A stretch of 64,000 bases of DNA, taken from assembly GCA_937951615.1 (NCBI GenBank), contig CALFBH010000085.1, forward strand, positions 1 through 64,000. Reading direction: 5' to 3'. The position numbers and the translations under genes were made by a program. The first letter of the stretch is position 1. Each line of letters begins with the position of its first letter. Source of the DNA: an uncultured Saprospiraceae bacterium. Its GTDB lineage: Bacteria > Bacteroidota > Bacteroidia > Chitinophagales > Saprospiraceae. Below the pieces are notes generated by a model. It was not told the DNA's origin. It worked only from the letters and a program-made list of their open reading frames with translations, and ran no database searches. Below are positions 63,794 to 64,000 of this stretch, one piece after another.

Positions 63794-64000
63794 CTTTGCG
63801 GCTTAGCATCTTTGCGAGAAAAACAGCAGAAACAAATCTTTGCGCCTTAGCGTCTTTGCGAGAAAAACAGCAGAAACAAATCTTTGCGCCTTAGCGTCTT
63901 TGCGAGAAAAACAGCAGAAACAAATCTTTGCGGCTTAGCATCTTTGCGAGAAAAACAGCAGAAACAAATCTTTGCGCCTTAGCGTCTTTGCGAGAAAAAC
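63794..64000. repeat. 44-bp tandem array CTTTGCG...AAACAAAT
   Basis: Units start at 63794, 63838, 63882, 63926 and 63970 with exact 44-bp spacing: CTTTGCGCCTTAGCGTCTTT, GCGAGAAAAACAGCAGAAAC, AAAT. Alternate units vary by GGC/GCC and GCATC/GCGTC. The array continues past the window edge. A single copy of its word lies at 25262-25296. The units are adjacent without spacers, so it is not a CRISPR array. Confidence 0.95.

Noticed and set aside
1-64000. tRNA or rRNA genes, prophage, integrase or toxin-antitoxin/defence island
   Set aside because: Gaps were read for cloverleaf-like GTTCGA...CCA patterns and coding regions for integrases, nucleases and toxins; nothing convincing was found. The GTTCGA words at 5950 and 47800 belong to repeats.

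Overview
The window reads as a chromosomal segment of a Bacteroidota bacterium, most likely from the Saprospiraceae/Lewinella side of the phylum. This placement is inference from gene content. Visible support: several secreted proteins end in type IX secretion (T9SS) C-terminal sorting domains; there is a PorP/SprF-family protein next to a TPR/propeller/OmpA protein; SprB repeats and a cytophagalysin-type (M43) metalloprotease are present; and the readable promoters fit the Bacteroidota TTTG / TAnnTTTG pattern. I saw no tRNA, rRNA, CRISPR array, phage module or intact insertion sequence.

Layout. 0-5 kb: metallophosphatase, Reg_prop propeller protein and a lysyl-oxidase-like secreted protein. 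5-10 kb: ECF sigma factor, coiled-coil envelope protein, then rplU-rpmA, with L27 carrying a long extra C-terminal domain. 10-20 kb: NamZ-like muramidase lipoprotein with a small secreted partner, an MBL hydrolase, and a TolC / RND pump / HlyD adaptor operon headed by a SEC-C protein. 20-31 kb: NAPE-PLD-like hydrolase, PurU remnant, dcd, TonB-dependent receptor, FAD dehydrogenase, PAS histidine kinase, SdiA-regulated-type protein and a lipoprotein. 31-43 kb: penicillin acylase, small membrane protein, exonuclease, DUF922 protein, xseB, fabH, alkaline phosphatase, methyltransferase and pckA. 43-57 kb: a large M43 protease with SprB repeats, a decayed LRR/T9SS pseudogene, the OmpA-DUF1573 and PorP/SprF pair, a glycosyltransferase 9 gene without a normal start codon, a META lipoprotein, a DUF937-OmpA protein and an LRR protein. 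57-64 kb: S8 protease, FAD oxidoreductase, a deleted methyltransferase remnant and an ABC exporter pair. Much of the content serves the cell envelope: secretion, efflux, anchoring and extracellular proteolysis.

The most striking feature is what fills the spaces between genes. Nearly every intergenic gap holds short word-like repeats (7-30 bp words, tandem and/or mirrored as inverted arms), from about eighteen unrelated sequence families. Some are nested like shells into hairpins that fill a whole gap. Several have entered 5' ends of genes: in the TolC and NamZ homologues the repeat lies in frame between a translationally coupled start codon and the signal peptide, and a repeat directly abuts the glycosyltransferase gene that lacks a start codon. 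Gene remnants (amidohydrolase, PurU, methyltransferase, LRR protein) lie next to such repeats. I regard this repeat system as the best candidate for undescribed biology here. All function assignments come from motif recognition by eye; no database search was run.
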